Source: Bordetella parapertussis (lineage in GTDB: Bacteria; Pseudomonadota; Gammaproteobacteria; Burkholderiales; Burkholderiaceae_B). Taken from it: a DNA stretch of 39,869 bases. Positions 23,688 to 34,326 of the stretch are shown here, in pieces. The notes under the pieces were generated by a model, which saw only the letters and a list, made by a program, of their open reading frames with translations, was not told where the DNA came from and searched no databases. Position 1 is the stretch's first letter. Each line of letters begins with the position of its first letter. The DNA lies in the NCBI GenBank assembly GCA_945903445.1, contig CAMDNZ010000029.1:1-39869 (forward strand), written 5' to 3'. The translations under genes were made by a program, and so were the position numbers.

Positions 23688-25772
23688 TCAACCCAATAGT
23701 TTCATCAAGTCGTCATGTAAGTTACGCGGATGGACACCCCGACGAACCCGGTTGTAATCGCCGTTGGGCTGCTGCTGCCAGGCAAGTTGGGTATCGCGTA
23801 GCGCCAGCGAAAACGCTTCGTTGATGACACGCTTCTTCAGATTCTTGTCTTCCACCGGGAAGGCGATTTCAACTCGTCGGAAGACGTTACGATCCATCCA
23901 GTCGGCAGACGACAGATACACCTTCTCCTGACCACCCGAGTAGAAATAGAACACGCGGGAGTGCTCAAGGAACCGGCCGATCACCGAGCGCACCCGGATG
24001 TTCTCGGACAAACCCTTCACTCCGGCGCGCAAGGCGCACACTCCCCGAATGACCAGATCGATCTTCACACCGGCCTGACTGGCCTTGTAGAGCTCTTCGA
24101 TCACTGTTTGTTCGAGCAGGGAGTTCATCTTGGCCAGAATCCGAGCCTTCTTGCCCGCCCGAGCGGCTTCGGCTTCGGCTCGCACCAAGGCGACCATGCT
24201 GTCGTGCAAGGTGAAGGGCGATTGCAAAATCGCCTTCATCGGACGGCGTGCGCCCAGGCCTGTCAATTGAGTAAACACCCGGTCGGCGTCCTCGCACAGC
24301 ACGGGGTTGGACGTCATCAAACCGAAGTCGGTATACAGGCGAGCGGTACGCGGGTGGTAATTGCCCGTGCCCAGGTGGGCATAACGCTTCAGACGGCCCT
24401 GTTCGCGGCGCAGAATCAAAGCCATTTTGGCGTGGGTCTTGTGACCGACCACGCCATACACCACATGCGCGCCTACCTCTTCCAACTTGGCGGCCCAGTT
24501 GATATTGGTTTGCTCGTCGAAGCGCGCCATCAGCTCGACGACCACCGTCACTTCCTTGCCAGCGCGTGCCGCGTTCAGCAGAATCTGCATCAGCTCGGAG
24601 TCTTCGCCGGTGCGATAGATGGTCTGCTTGATCGCCATCACGCTAGGATCGCGCGCAGCCACGGTCAGGAAATCGATGACGGGCTGGAACGATTGGTAAG
24701 GATGGTGCAGCAAAATGTCGCGCTCGGAGATCGCCTTGAAGACGTCTTCCGGTTTGTCGTTGATCGGCTCGAACGGCGCGGCAATCGGCGCACGATACTC
24801 GGGAAACAACAAATCGGGGCGATCGCCGACGTTACTCAATTGCATCAGACGGGTCAGGTTGACCGGGCCGTTGACGCGATAGGTGTCCGAGGGCGTCAGC
24901 GAGAACTCGCTTTGCAGGAAACGTTCGAGTTCCGGCGGCGTCAGACGGTCGATTTCCAGACGCACTGCCGACCCAAAATGACGCTGCGACAACTCGCCTT
25001 GCAGGGCTTGGCGCAGGTTGGTGACTTCCTCCTCGTCCACGAACAGATCGCTGTTACGCGTGACGCGCCATTGATAGCAGCCTTGAATGTTCAGACCGGG
25101 GAACAATTCGCCCACGAAGGCCCGCAACAAGGAGGTCAACAGCACATAGCCATGCGGTTGGCCCGATAATTGGGTCGGCATGGAGACCAGCCGGGGCAGC
25201 AGACGCGGGGCCTGCACCACGGCAATCGACGCCTTGCGACCGAACGCATCCACGCCCGACAGCGACACGATGAAGTTCAGACTCTTGTTGTAGACGCGCG
25301 GAAACGGATGCGCCGGATCCAGACCGATAGGCGTGAGCAAAGGCATGACGTCGCGCATGAACACTTCGCGCGCCCACTCCAGCTGGGCCTCGTTCCACTC
25401 GGAAGCATGGTGAATGACAATGCCTTCTTTCTGCATGTGCGGAAAGATCACGTCATTGAGTAATGCGTATTGACGAGTCACCAGACGGTGTACGGCGGAC
25501 TGCACTTTTTCGAGCGCATCGCCGGCGGTCAGGCCGTCGATGCCGACCAGATTGGGCGTCTGGCGCTGCTGCACCTTCAGCGTCGAGATGCGGATCTCGA
25601 AGAACTCGTCGAGGTTCGAGCTGACGATACACACATAGCGCAGCCGCTCCAGCAGCGGGGTCGACGGGCTTTCAGCCATAGCCAACACGCGCTCGTTGAA
25701 CTTCAGTAGCGACAACTCACGATTGAGAAAGAGCGGCTCGTTAGGCGGGCTGGCGGTCATTAATGCATCCAT
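23688..25772 (-). CDS. ppk: Polyphosphate kinase
   Basis: A 694-aa class 1 polyphosphate kinase, which makes polyphosphate from ATP. Present are the N-terminal ELSLLKFNERVLAMAE, HPYQSF, ATP-site YRTGEDSELM, the autophosphorylated His in RYAHLGTGNYHPRTARLYTD, and the C-terminal SADWMDRNVFRRVEIAFP. The start is ATG 25772, with ATG 25760 as an alternative. It lies upstream of pstS in the same direction, but pstS has its own Pho promoter. It is divergent from ppx, which degrades the polymer. Confidence 0.97.
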   Translation of the reverse strand: MDALMTASPPNEPLFLNRELSLLKFNERVLAMAESPSTPLLERLRYVCIVSSNLDEFFEIRISTLKVQQRQTPNLVGIDGLTAGDALEKVQSAVHRLVTRQYALLNDVIFPHMQKEGIVIHHASEWNEAQLEWAREVFMRDVMPLLTPIGLDPAHPFPRVYNKSLNFIVSLSGVDAFGRKASIAVVQAPRLLPRLVSMPTQLSGQPHGYVLLTSLLRAFVGELFPGLNIQGCYQWRVTRNSDLFVDEEEVTNLRQALQGELSQRHFGSAVRLEIDRLTPPELERFLQSEFSLTPSDTYRVNGPVNLTRLMQLSNVGDRPDLLFPEYRAPIAAPFEPINDKPEDVFKAISERDILLHHPYQSFQPVIDFLTVAARDPSVMAIKQTIYRTGEDSELMQILLNAARAGKEVTVVVELMARFDEQTNINWAAKLEEVGAHVVYGVVGHKTHAKMALILRREQGRLKRYAHLGTGNYHPRTARLYTDFGLMTSNPVLCEDADRVFTQLTGLGARRPMKAILQSPFTLHDSMVALVRAEAEAARAGKKARILAKMNSLLEQTVIEELYKASQAGVKIDLVIRGVCALRAGVKGLSENIRVRSVIGRFLEHSRVFYFYSGGQEKVYLSSADWMDRNVFRRVEIAFPVEDKNLKKRVINEAFSLALRDTQLAWQQQPNGDYNRVRRGVHPRNLHDDLMKLLG

Positions 25773-25792
25773 TCGGCACTGTAAAAGGCCAC

Positions 25793-25826
25793 GTTGTACT
25801 TCAATTCTGTGACGGTTCCATGACAG
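25793..25826 (-). promoter_or_regulatory. Pho box and -10 for ppk
   Basis: On the minus strand CTGTCAT-GGAA-CCGTCAC (25826-25809) fits the PhoB consensus. Exactly ten bases later is TACAAC (25798-25793) as a candidate -10, the same spacing as at pstS, phnD and olsB. The leader to the ppk ATG is about 15 bases. Confidence 0.8.
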
Positions 25827-25905
25827 TCAAACGGTAACACTTTTGGGTGAATCAAAAGTGAAGCCGAACCGTCGAACCATCCAGGGAAATGTCATCCGGT
25901 GTCCT

Positions 25906-25911
25906 TATAAT
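25906..25911 (+). promoter_or_regulatory. Candidate -10 (TATAAT) for ppx
   Basis: A perfect TATAAT lies 30 bases before the ppx ATG. A good -35 at 17 bases upstream is not visible (AGGGAA), so an activator or extended contacts may be needed. No Pho box is oriented toward ppx. Confidence 0.5.
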
Positions 25912-25941
25912 CGCGGAACATTTCAGCTTTATAGTTTCCGC

Positions 25942-27429
25942 ATGGATCATTTACTCGCCGCCGTCGACCTTGGGTCGAATAGTTTCCGTCTTTCGCTAGG
26001 ACGGGTCGTGATGCACGATGGTACGGCTCAGATCTACCAGATCGACCGCCTGAAAGAAACCGTCCGGCTGGCTGCCGGCCTGGATGCCAACAAGCGACTG
26101 ACCGAAGAGGCCATCGAGCGCGCCGTTCAGGTTCTGGAGCGCTTCGGCGAGCGTCTGCGCAGTTTTCATCCCGACAGGGTTCGCGCGGTTGCGACCAATA
26201 CGTTTCGCGTGGCGCGCAATACCGAAGATTTCCTGCCTCGCGCCGAGGCCGCGCTGGGCTTCCCCATTGAGGTGATCGCCGGGCGTGAAGAAGCACGCCT
26301 GATCTTTACCGGCGTCGCCCACACCCTGCCGCCCTCCCCCGACAAGCGTTTGGTCGTGGACATCGGCGGCGGCTCGACCGAAATCATCATTGGCAAAGGT
26401 TTCGAACCGGGCCCGATGTCGTCCTTATACATGGGCTGCGTGAGCTTCAGCCGCCAGTTCTTCCCCGACGGCGTGGTCGACGACTACCAAATGCGCCTGG
26501 CCGATCTGGCTGCACGGCGCGAGATCGAAGGCATCACCAAGCTTTACCGCCGCACGGGATGGAAAGAGGCTTACGGGTCGTCGGGCACCGCCAAAGCGCT
26601 GCACGCCATTCTGACCGAGTGCGGTTTTTCGAAGGAAGGCATCACCCGCGCCGGCATGGCAAAGCTGAAAGAGCGCATCGTGCGCGCCGGCCGCGTCGTG
26701 CCTGAGGATTTGCCAGGCATCAAGCTGGAGCGAGCCGACGTTTTGCCTGGCGGCCTGGCCATCATGAGCGCAGTATTCGATGAACTGGGTATCGCCCGCA
26801 TGGAAACCGGCGATGGCGCGCTGCGGCTGGGCGTGCTGTATGACCTCCTGGGGCGCGACGACGAACACGACAAGCGCGACGAAACGGTACGGCTGTTCAT
26901 GAAGCGCTATCACGTCGATGCCATGCAGGCGCAACGCGTCCATAACGCGGCGCTGACCCTGTTCAAGTCGTTGAGCGCCGACTTGCCCGATGCCGCGCAA
27001 CTGACCACCGCACTGTGCTGGGCAGCCGATCTGCACGAGGTGGGCATTTCGATTGCACACAACGCCTACCACCGTCATTCGGCCTACATCCTGGAGAATG
27101 CCGACATGCCGGGGTTTTCGCGGGTCGATCAACAGTTGCTGGCGCTCTTGGTCTTGGGCCACCAGGGCAAGGTCAACAAGTTAGAGCCGTTGGTTCGCAC
27201 GCGCGGTCAATGGCTGGCGATGCTGTGCCTGCGTTTGGCCACCCAATTGGCCCGCCGCCGCGAAAAACTGGACGATCTGCCCCTATCGATTTCGGTCAAG
27301 AATCAATCGATCGTCTTGCGAGCCGATGCAAAATGGTTGTCGACTCACCCTTTGAGCGACTTCACCCTGCGCGCCGAAGAGCAGGAATGGACCCGGCTCG
27401 GCTTCAAGTTCGAACTTCTCGAACGTTGA
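25942..27429 (+). CDS. ppx: Exopolyphosphatase
   Basis: A 495-aa Ppx/GppA phosphatase that removes terminal phosphate from polyphosphate (or pppGpp). Actin-like ATPase-fold motifs are AAVDLGSNSFRLSLG at the N-terminus, ATNTFRVARN, VVDIGGGSTEIIIG and GSSGTAKALHAI. The C-terminal half is the helical HD-like domain (AADLHEVGISIAHNAYHRHSAY). The start ATG 25942 follows the TATAAT region; the frame is open further upstream but passes through the promoter. It is divergent from ppk. Confidence 0.95.
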   Translation: MDHLLAAVDLGSNSFRLSLGRVVMHDGTAQIYQIDRLKETVRLAAGLDANKRLTEEAIERAVQVLERFGERLRSFHPDRVRAVATNTFRVARNTEDFLPRAEAALGFPIEVIAGREEARLIFTGVAHTLPPSPDKRLVVDIGGGSTEIIIGKGFEPGPMSSLYMGCVSFSRQFFPDGVVDDYQMRLADLAARREIEGITKLYRRTGWKEAYGSSGTAKALHAILTECGFSKEGITRAGMAKLKERIVRAGRVVPEDLPGIKLERADVLPGGLAIMSAVFDELGIARMETGDGALRLGVLYDLLGRDDEHDKRDETVRLFMKRYHVDAMQAQRVHNAALTLFKSLSADLPDAAQLTTALCWAADLHEVGISIAHNAYHRHSAYILENADMPGFSRVDQQLLALLVLGHQGKVNKLEPLVRTRGQWLAMLCLRLATQLARRREKLDDLPLSISVKNQSIVLRADAKWLSTHPLSDFTLRAEEQEWTRLGFKFELLER

Positions 27430-27506
27430 CGCGACACCACAGCACCCGGCTGAGTATGCCGGGTGCATACCGCGCCGCCAGCCAGGCACAGGCCCGCAAA
27501 CGTTGA

Positions 27507-27551
27507 CCGTCATCTAACGGCAACCGAACCGTCACAAGCTTGAAATTTGAT
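27507..27551 (+). promoter_or_regulatory. Triple Pho half-site array and -10 for olsB
   Basis: CCGTCAT (27507-27513), CGGCAAC (27518-27524) and CCGTCAC (27529-27535) are separated by 4 bases each, giving the 11-base PhoB periodicity. Ten bases after the last is TTTGAT (27546-27551), a possible -10. The middle 7-mer is the weakest. Transcription from here makes ATG 27594, not an ATG at 27540, the olsB start. Confidence 0.7.
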
Positions 27552-27593
27552 GCTCCTATTCTTGCCGGAATCATCCCGCAAGGAGCGGCACGC

Positions 27594-28418
27594 ATGCTAG
27601 AGCCAGCGCGAACCCCGACGGCTTACCCCGAGCGCAGAACGTCTCCCGTCACCCGCCCGGCCGCCCCGGCTCTAGTGGTCGGCCTGGCGCGCACTCGCGA
27701 CGAAATCGAAGCAGTGCAACGCCTGCGATTCGACGTGTTTTCGCACGATCTGGGCGTGGTTTTCCCGCACGGCCAGAACGGCCTGGACATCGATCACTAC
27801 GACCGCTTCTGCGAGCACGTGATCGTACGTAACCAGGAAGACGGCCGTATCGTCGGCACCTACCGCGTATTGACGCCCGAGAACGCGGTGCGCGCTGGTG
27901 GCTATTACGCCGAGACCGAATTCGACTTGAGCGGTCTGGGCAGCCTGCGTGGCGAGCTGGTGGAAGTGGGCCGCACCTGCGTACACCCCGACTATCGCCA
28001 AGGCGGTGCCATCATGCTGTTATGGATGGGTGTGGCAGAAGTCATGCGCCGCGGCTGCTACCGCTACGCGCTGGGCTGCGCCAGCGTCAGCCTGCGCGAC
28101 GACGGTGCTTCGGCGGCCGAAGTGTGGCGTCAGGTCGCCGGTCAACTGGATGGCCCGGGCAGCCGTCTGGCCACGCCGCTGCATCGCTATCCGGTCGAGC
28201 GTTTGGACAGCACCCTGCCAGCCAAAGTACCGCCGCTGATCAAGGGCTACATGAAACTGGGCGCGCGCGTATGCGGCGATCCCGCCTGGGATCCGGACTT
28301 CAACACCGCCGACATGCCGGTATTGCTGGACATCTGTCATATGGACGCGCGCTATAAGCGCCACCTCAAGCTGGACTACACGCCGCGTGAGTCGCTGGCG
28401 GCACGGCGGGCAGCATGA
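27594..28418 (+). CDS. olsB: Ornithine N-acyltransferase (OlsB/hemolysin-like GNAT family)
   Basis: A 274-aa OlsB-type acyltransferase, which attaches a 3-hydroxyacyl chain to ornithine as the first step of ornithine-lipid synthesis. Recognisable stretches are QRLRFDVFSHDLGV, GRIVGTYRVLTP, ELVEVGRTCVHPDYRQGG and CDP-like GDPAWDPDFNTADMPVLLD near the end. AGGAG precedes ATG 27594. The usual partner olsA is not adjacent. A Pho-type promoter fits the known replacement of phospholipids by ornithine lipids under phosphate limitation. The family also contains proteins labelled putative hemolysin. Confidence 0.85.
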   Translation: MLEPARTPTAYPERRTSPVTRPAAPALVVGLARTRDEIEAVQRLRFDVFSHDLGVVFPHGQNGLDIDHYDRFCEHVIVRNQEDGRIVGTYRVLTPENAVRAGGYYAETEFDLSGLGSLRGELVEVGRTCVHPDYRQGGAIMLLWMGVAEVMRRGCYRYALGCASVSLRDDGASAAEVWRQVAGQLDGPGSRLATPLHRYPVERLDSTLPAKVPPLIKGYMKLGARVCGDPAWDPDFNTADMPVLLDICHMDARYKRHLKLDYTPRESLAARRAA

Positions 28419-28534
28419 TGCCCGCGCGCGTACGACGGATTGTCTTGCGCGCGGTGTGCCGCCGCACACGCACTCTGCGTCGGGCATTACGGGTTTTCGA
28501 GCGCGGAATCTACGTCGCGCTGTAGAAAGCAGAG

Positions 28535-28554
28535 CGGCCGTCGAAAGACGGCCG
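28535..28554. terminator. Hairpin between convergent olsB and glmM
   Basis: Stem CGGCCGTC / GACGGCCG with a GAAA loop, followed by TTTGC on the plus strand. It is placed to end both converging transcripts. Confidence 0.7.
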
Positions 28555-28573
28555 TTTGCACATGTGGGGCAGC

Positions 28574-29926
28574 TTACTGCCAACCGTCCTCGGCCACCTT
28601 GGCCAGGCGCTGCGCACTTTCGCGGGCCAGGACTTCGTCTTCGGCCTCGACCATAAGACGCAATTTCGGCTCGGTACCCGATGCCCGAATCAGCACTCGA
28701 CCGCGCGTGCCCAGCGACGTCTCGACGGCCTGACGGGCCGCGGCCAATCCGGCGTGGGTCTTCCAATCGACATCGGCGGGCAGGGGCACATTGATCATAG
28801 CCTGCGGATACATTTTTAAATCGCCCAACCACTGCGACAGGCTTTGTCCGCTACGCGCCAGCGCCGTCAACACCTGCAAAGCGGCGATGATGCCGTCGCC
28901 GGTGGAGTGCAAGTCCAGGCACAGCAAATGGCCCGACCCTTCGCCACCGAACAACCAGCCGCGCGCCTGCAATTGCTCCAACACGTTGCGGTCACCGACA
29001 TTGGCACGCTCGAACGGCACATCCAGGTCGCGCAGCTTGCGTTCCAGGCCGAAATTGGTCATCAGCGTGCCCACCACACCGGCCACCGGCTGGCGCTGCA
29101 TACGCTCGCGCACGATGGCGTAGAGCAATTCGTCGCCGTTGTAGATACGACCCTCGGCATCGACCATCTGCAAGCGGTCGGCATCGCCGTCTAGTGCGAT
29201 CCCCAGATCCGCCTTCTGATTACGCACTTCGGCGGCCAGGGATTCCGGATGCATCGCACCCACGCCCTCATTGATATTGAAACCATCGGGCGAGCAGCCG
29301 ATAGCGTGGACTTCGGCGCCCAGCTCACGGAATACGTGCGGCGCGATGTGATACGCCGCACCATGGGCGCCGTCCACCACGATTTTCAGACCGTTGAGGT
29401 CGAGATCGTTGGGAAAGGTGCTCTTGCAGAACTCGATGTATCGACCCGCTGCATCCTCCAGACGGCGGGCGCGCCCCAGATCGGCCGAGCCGACGCAACC
29501 CAAAGGCTCGTCGATCGCCGCTTCGATGGCCGCTTCGATCGAGTCGGGCAGTTTCATGCCCTGCGAAGAAAAGAATTTGATGCCGTTGTCTTGATAAGGA
29601 TTGTGCGAAGCACTGATGACGATGCCCGCGGCCAGGCGCAGGGTGCGTGTCAGATACGCCACGGCCGGCGTGGGCACCGGCCCGGCCAGCAGCACGTCGA
29701 TACCGGCTGCCGACAAACCGGCTTCCAGCGCCGACTCCAGCATATAGCCCGACAGCCGGGTATCTTTGCCAATCAGCACGCGTGGACGCTTGCGTCCCGG
29801 CTGCACGCTGGTCGCCAACACGCGGCCTGCGGCGTAGCCCAGGCGCATGGCGAACTCTGGGTTCATGACCGGCCCGCCCACTTCGCCGCGCACGCCATCG
29901 GTGCCGAAATACTTGCGCTCACTCAT
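28574..29926 (-). CDS. glmM: Phosphoglucosamine mutase
   Basis: A 450-aa GlmM converting glucosamine-6-phosphate to glucosamine-1-phosphate for peptidoglycan and LPS precursors. The N-terminus RKYFGTDGVRG, the active-site serine loop ISASHNPYQDNGIKFFS, the metal loop ALDGDADRLQMVD and the C-terminal RASGTEPKLRLMVEA phosphate-binding loop are all present. Start ATG 29926 has AAGGAG upstream that overlaps the end of folP (gap 5 bases), so the two are translationally linked. Confidence 0.97.
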   Translation of the reverse strand: MSERKYFGTDGVRGEVGGPVMNPEFAMRLGYAAGRVLATSVQPGRKRPRVLIGKDTRLSGYMLESALEAGLSAAGIDVLLAGPVPTPAVAYLTRTLRLAAGIVISASHNPYQDNGIKFFSSQGMKLPDSIEAAIEAAIDEPLGCVGSADLGRARRLEDAAGRYIEFCKSTFPNDLDLNGLKIVVDGAHGAAYHIAPHVFRELGAEVHAIGCSPDGFNINEGVGAMHPESLAAEVRNQKADLGIALDGDADRLQMVDAEGRIYNGDELLYAIVRERMQRQPVAGVVGTLMTNFGLERKLRDLDVPFERANVGDRNVLEQLQARGWLFGGEGSGHLLCLDLHSTGDGIIAALQVLTALARSGQSLSQWLGDLKMYPQAMINVPLPADVDWKTHAGLAAARQAVETSLGTRGRVLIRASGTEPKLRLMVEAEDEVLARESAQRLAKVAEDGWQ

Positions 29927-29931
29927 GCTGC

Positions 29932-30765
29932 TCACACTCCTTGTTCGACCGCTTGCCACACTTTCAGCGCATCCACCGTCTCCTGCACATCGTGCACCCG
30001 CACGATCGAGGCTCCCCGAGCGACGCAGGCCAACATGGCCGCCAGACTGCCCGCCAACCGGTCAGAGGCCGCACGACCCGTAACGTGACCAACCATCGAC
30101 TTACGCGACAAGCCGATCAACAGTGGATAACTGGATACTTTGAGTGCGCCCAAACGACGCAATAGTTGGTAGTTCTGTTCTTGAGTCTTGCCAAATCCAA
30201 AGCCAGGGTCCAGCACGATGCGGCGGGCATCCACCCACGCGCCACGCAGACGCTGCGCACGCGCCCCTAAAAACAAGCCGATTTCGCCCATCAGGTCGGT
30301 GTACTCGGGCGCATCCTGCATGGTGCCCGGTTCGCCCTTCATGTGCATGACGCACAAGCCGCAGCGCGATTTGGCCACAGCCTCGATCGCGTCAGGCTGT
30401 CGAAACCCGTAGATGTCGTTGATCATGTCGGCCCCGGCGTCCAGCACCGCCCGCATGACTTCGGGTTTGAAAGTGTCCACCGAAAGCGGCACGCCGTCGT
30501 CCCGCAAGGCTTCGACCACAGGTAGTACACGTGCCAATTCGTCCTGCACCGATACCGGTTTGGCACCGGGGCGCGTCGATTCGCCGCCGATGTCCAGAAT
30601 ATGCGCGCCATCCTGGATCATCTGCCGAGCGTGCGCGACGGCGCGATCGAGGTCAGTGTATCGCCCGCCGTCCGAAAACGAATCGGGCGTGACGTTGACG
30701 ATTCCCATGACCAACGGGCGTTCGAGCTCAAGCTCGAAACGCCCGCACAGAAAAGTATTTGCCAT
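29932..30765 (-). CDS. folP: Dihydropteroate synthase
   Basis: A 277-aa FolP, which joins p-aminobenzoate to the pterin pyrophosphate in folate synthesis and is the sulfonamide target. Signature loops are MGIVNVTPDSFSDGG, ILDIGGESTRPGA, PLSVDTFKPEV, INDIYGF, LDPGFGFGKT and LIGLSRKSMVG. It lies between ftsH and glmM, the standard proteobacterial order. Confidence 0.97.
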   Translation of the reverse strand: MANTFLCGRFELELERPLVMGIVNVTPDSFSDGGRYTDLDRAVAHARQMIQDGAHILDIGGESTRPGAKPVSVQDELARVLPVVEALRDDGVPLSVDTFKPEVMRAVLDAGADMINDIYGFRQPDAIEAVAKSRCGLCVMHMKGEPGTMQDAPEYTDLMGEIGLFLGARAQRLRGAWVDARRIVLDPGFGFGKTQEQNYQLLRRLGALKVSSYPLLIGLSRKSMVGHVTGRAASDRLAGSLAAMLACVARGASIVRVHDVQETVDALKVWQAVEQGV

Positions 30766-30790
30766 CTAAGACTAAAAATGCCGTCGGCAA

Positions 30791-32692
<1,902 letters not shown>

Positions 32693-32750
32693 CGTCGATC
32701 TCCTGCTCTCCAGCCTAAGCCAGCCCCCAGAACGGACGCCTGGGTCAGCC

Positions 32751-32777
32751 GGAAAGCGCTTTCCGCGATAATGTCAA
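32751..32777 (-). promoter_or_regulatory. Perfect palindrome beside a consensus -35 in the ftsH leader
   Basis: GGAAAGCGCTTTCC (32751-32764) is a 14-base perfect palindrome. On the minus strand TTGACA (32777-32772) lies just upstream of it. The -10 position 17 bases later reads TTCCGG, which is not a normal hexamer, so this may be an operator or an alternative-sigma site rather than a simple promoter. Confidence 0.35.
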
Positions 32778-32885
32778 TAAGCCATTCTACCTTGCGTCGC
32801 GCGAAACCGCCCGCAGCGACGCAAACCCAATGTACTGCCCTGCTTTTTCCGGCTAGATTTTTCGGCTGAAACGCGGCCGCGAAAA

Positions 32886-33533
32886 TCAGGCCCGGCCGCC
32901 GCGTTTTAAGCCTCGCGCGACCAGAAAGGTTTCCGACGATTTCGCCCGCGACGCACGGGGCTTGCGCTCGACCACGCGCTTGAAATGCTGTTTATACGAT
33001 TCGACGATCTGCGAAAACCCGCTGCCATGAAACGCTTTAACGATCAAGGTGCCATCGGGGCGCATGTGTTCGCAGGCAAACACCCGGGCCAGCTCGCACA
33101 CGTGCTGGATGCGCGCCGCGTCCGCCAGCCCCACGCCAGATAGGTTGGGGGCCATGTCGGAAATTACAAGATCCACCGCTTGCTCGCCCACCAGGGCATG
33201 CAATTGCTCGGCCACCTCGTCTTCCCGAAAATCGCCCTGAATAAACTCGACACCCGCGATGGGTTCCATCGGCAGCACATCTAAGCCGATAATACGGCCA
33301 TCGATCACCCCGCCCGGCCCCACCAGCCGCTCGCGTGCCACCTGGCACCAACTACCCGGCGCGCAGCCCAAATCGACCACCACGTCGCCGCGTTTGAGCA
33401 GTTTTTCGCCATCGACAAGCTCCAGCAGCTTGAACGCACCTCGGGCGCGATAGCCTTTTTGTTGCGCCAGCTTCACATAAGGATCATTGATGTGTTGCGC
33501 CAGCCACTCTTTTGAGAATTTATTTTTGGCCAT
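32886..33533 (-). CDS. rlmE: 23S rRNA 2'-O-ribose methyltransferase (U2552)
   Basis: A 215-aa RlmE (FtsJ/RrmJ). The catalytic K-D-K-E tetrad is readable: Lys in RARGAFKLLE, Asp in ISDMAPNLSG, Lys in IVKAFHGSG, Glu in SSETFLVARG. The AdoMet-binding loop is VVDLGCAPGSW. It is divergent from yhbY with only 17 bases between start codons, and upstream of ftsH in the same direction. Confidence 0.97.
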   Translation of the reverse strand: MAKNKFSKEWLAQHINDPYVKLAQQKGYRARGAFKLLELVDGEKLLKRGDVVVDLGCAPGSWCQVARERLVGPGGVIDGRIIGLDVLPMEPIAGVEFIQGDFREDEVAEQLHALVGEQAVDLVISDMAPNLSGVGLADAARIQHVCELARVFACEHMRPDGTLIVKAFHGSGFSQIVESYKQHFKRVVERKPRASRAKSSETFLVARGLKRGGRA

Positions 33534-33538
33534 TCCCG

Positions 33539-33544
33539 TACAAT
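33539..33544 (+). promoter_or_regulatory. Candidate -10 (TACAAT) for yhbY, possibly leaderless
   Basis: TACAAT ends 6 bases before the yhbY ATG, so transcription would begin at or next to the start codon. No ribosome binding site is present. The -35 region (AGAATT at 17 bases) is weak and lies inside rlmE. Confidence 0.45.
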
Positions 33545-33550
33545 TCCGCC

Positions 33551-34177
33551 ATGCCTAAATTAGAAATTACCCCGCGCGAGCGTAGCGCCCTGCGTGCCGC
33601 CGCCCACCCGCTGCGCCCCGTCGTGCTGATCGGCGACGCCGGTCTGTCGGCGGCCGTGCTCAAGGAAATCGAGCTTAACCTGAATGCGCACAGCCTGATC
33701 AAAGTGCGTGCAGGCGGCCAGGATCGCGACGCCCGCGAAGCCATGCTGACCGAAATCTGCGACACCTTGTCCTGCGCCAACGTGCATCACCTGGGCAAGA
33801 TGTTGATTATCTACCGCCCGGTGCCTGGCCGCGACATCCCCGGCCTGACACCTGAAAAATCCTCGGCCAAGCGCCGCGCCAACGAGCCGCACACGCCCAA
33901 GAAGCTGGCCGCCGAAGGTCGCGTTCTGACCAAACAGGACGCCCGCGCCCTGCGCCGTGCGGAAGCCGAAGCCACGCCCGCCAACCAGAAATCGGCCCGT
34001 GAACGCGTCGGCTTGCTGAACAAATCGGGCAAACCGGTACGTCCCAGCGCCCACAAGGTCGAAGTGGCTCGCGCCGTCGCGCCCAAGCGAGTGGGCAGCG
34101 CCCTGAGCTTGCGCGCCGGCGCTCGCAAATCCCTGACCGGCGGCTTGCGCCGCACGCTGGGTGGCCCCAAGAAGTGA
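33551..34177 (+). CDS. yhbY: YhbY/CRS1-YhbY RNA-binding protein with long basic tail
   Basis: A 208-aa protein. Residues 1-97 are a complete CRM (CRS1/YhbY) domain that binds pre-50S particles: TPRERSALRAAAHPLRPVVLIG, the conserved loop KVRAGGQDRDAR and GKMLIIYRP. The remaining ~110 residues are rich in Lys, Arg and Ala with no fold I recognise and probably contact RNA. The E. coli protein is only about the first part. The ATG at 33551 is the first after the rlmE gene; upstream in-frame codons overlap it. Confidence 0.93.
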   Translation: MPKLEITPRERSALRAAAHPLRPVVLIGDAGLSAAVLKEIELNLNAHSLIKVRAGGQDRDAREAMLTEICDTLSCANVHHLGKMLIIYRPVPGRDIPGLTPEKSSAKRRANEPHTPKKLAAEGRVLTKQDARALRRAEAEATPANQKSARERVGLLNKSGKPVRPSAHKVEVARAVAPKRVGSALSLRAGARKSLTGGLRRTLGGPKK

Positions 34178-34243
34178 GCCGGTAGAGCACCGATGCCGGC
34201 GGGGCTGCGAATGACACTGCGCCCCCCACCCGGTCGTTTTCAG

Positions 34244-34287
34244 AAGCCCGTGAGGCCGAAACCATCGGTCGCCGGGCTTTTGTTTTG
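34244..34287 (+). terminator. Rho-independent terminator of yhbY
   Basis: Stem AAGCCCG (34244-34250) / CGGGCTT (34273-34279), with an inner GGCCGA/TCGGTC pairing, followed by TTTGTTTT. It lies 66 bases after the yhbY stop. Confidence 0.8.
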
Positions 34288-34292
34288 CAGCT

Positions 34293-34316
34293 CGCCTGAG
34301 CACATATGCTCAGGCG
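34293..34316 (-). terminator. Hairpin downstream of greA
   Basis: Perfect 10-base stem CGCCTGAGCA / TGCTCAGGCG with a 4-base loop, 11 bases after the greA stop. No T run follows on the minus strand, so it may act with the adjacent yhbY terminator. Confidence 0.5.
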
Positions 34317-34326
34317 ATTCGATCGC

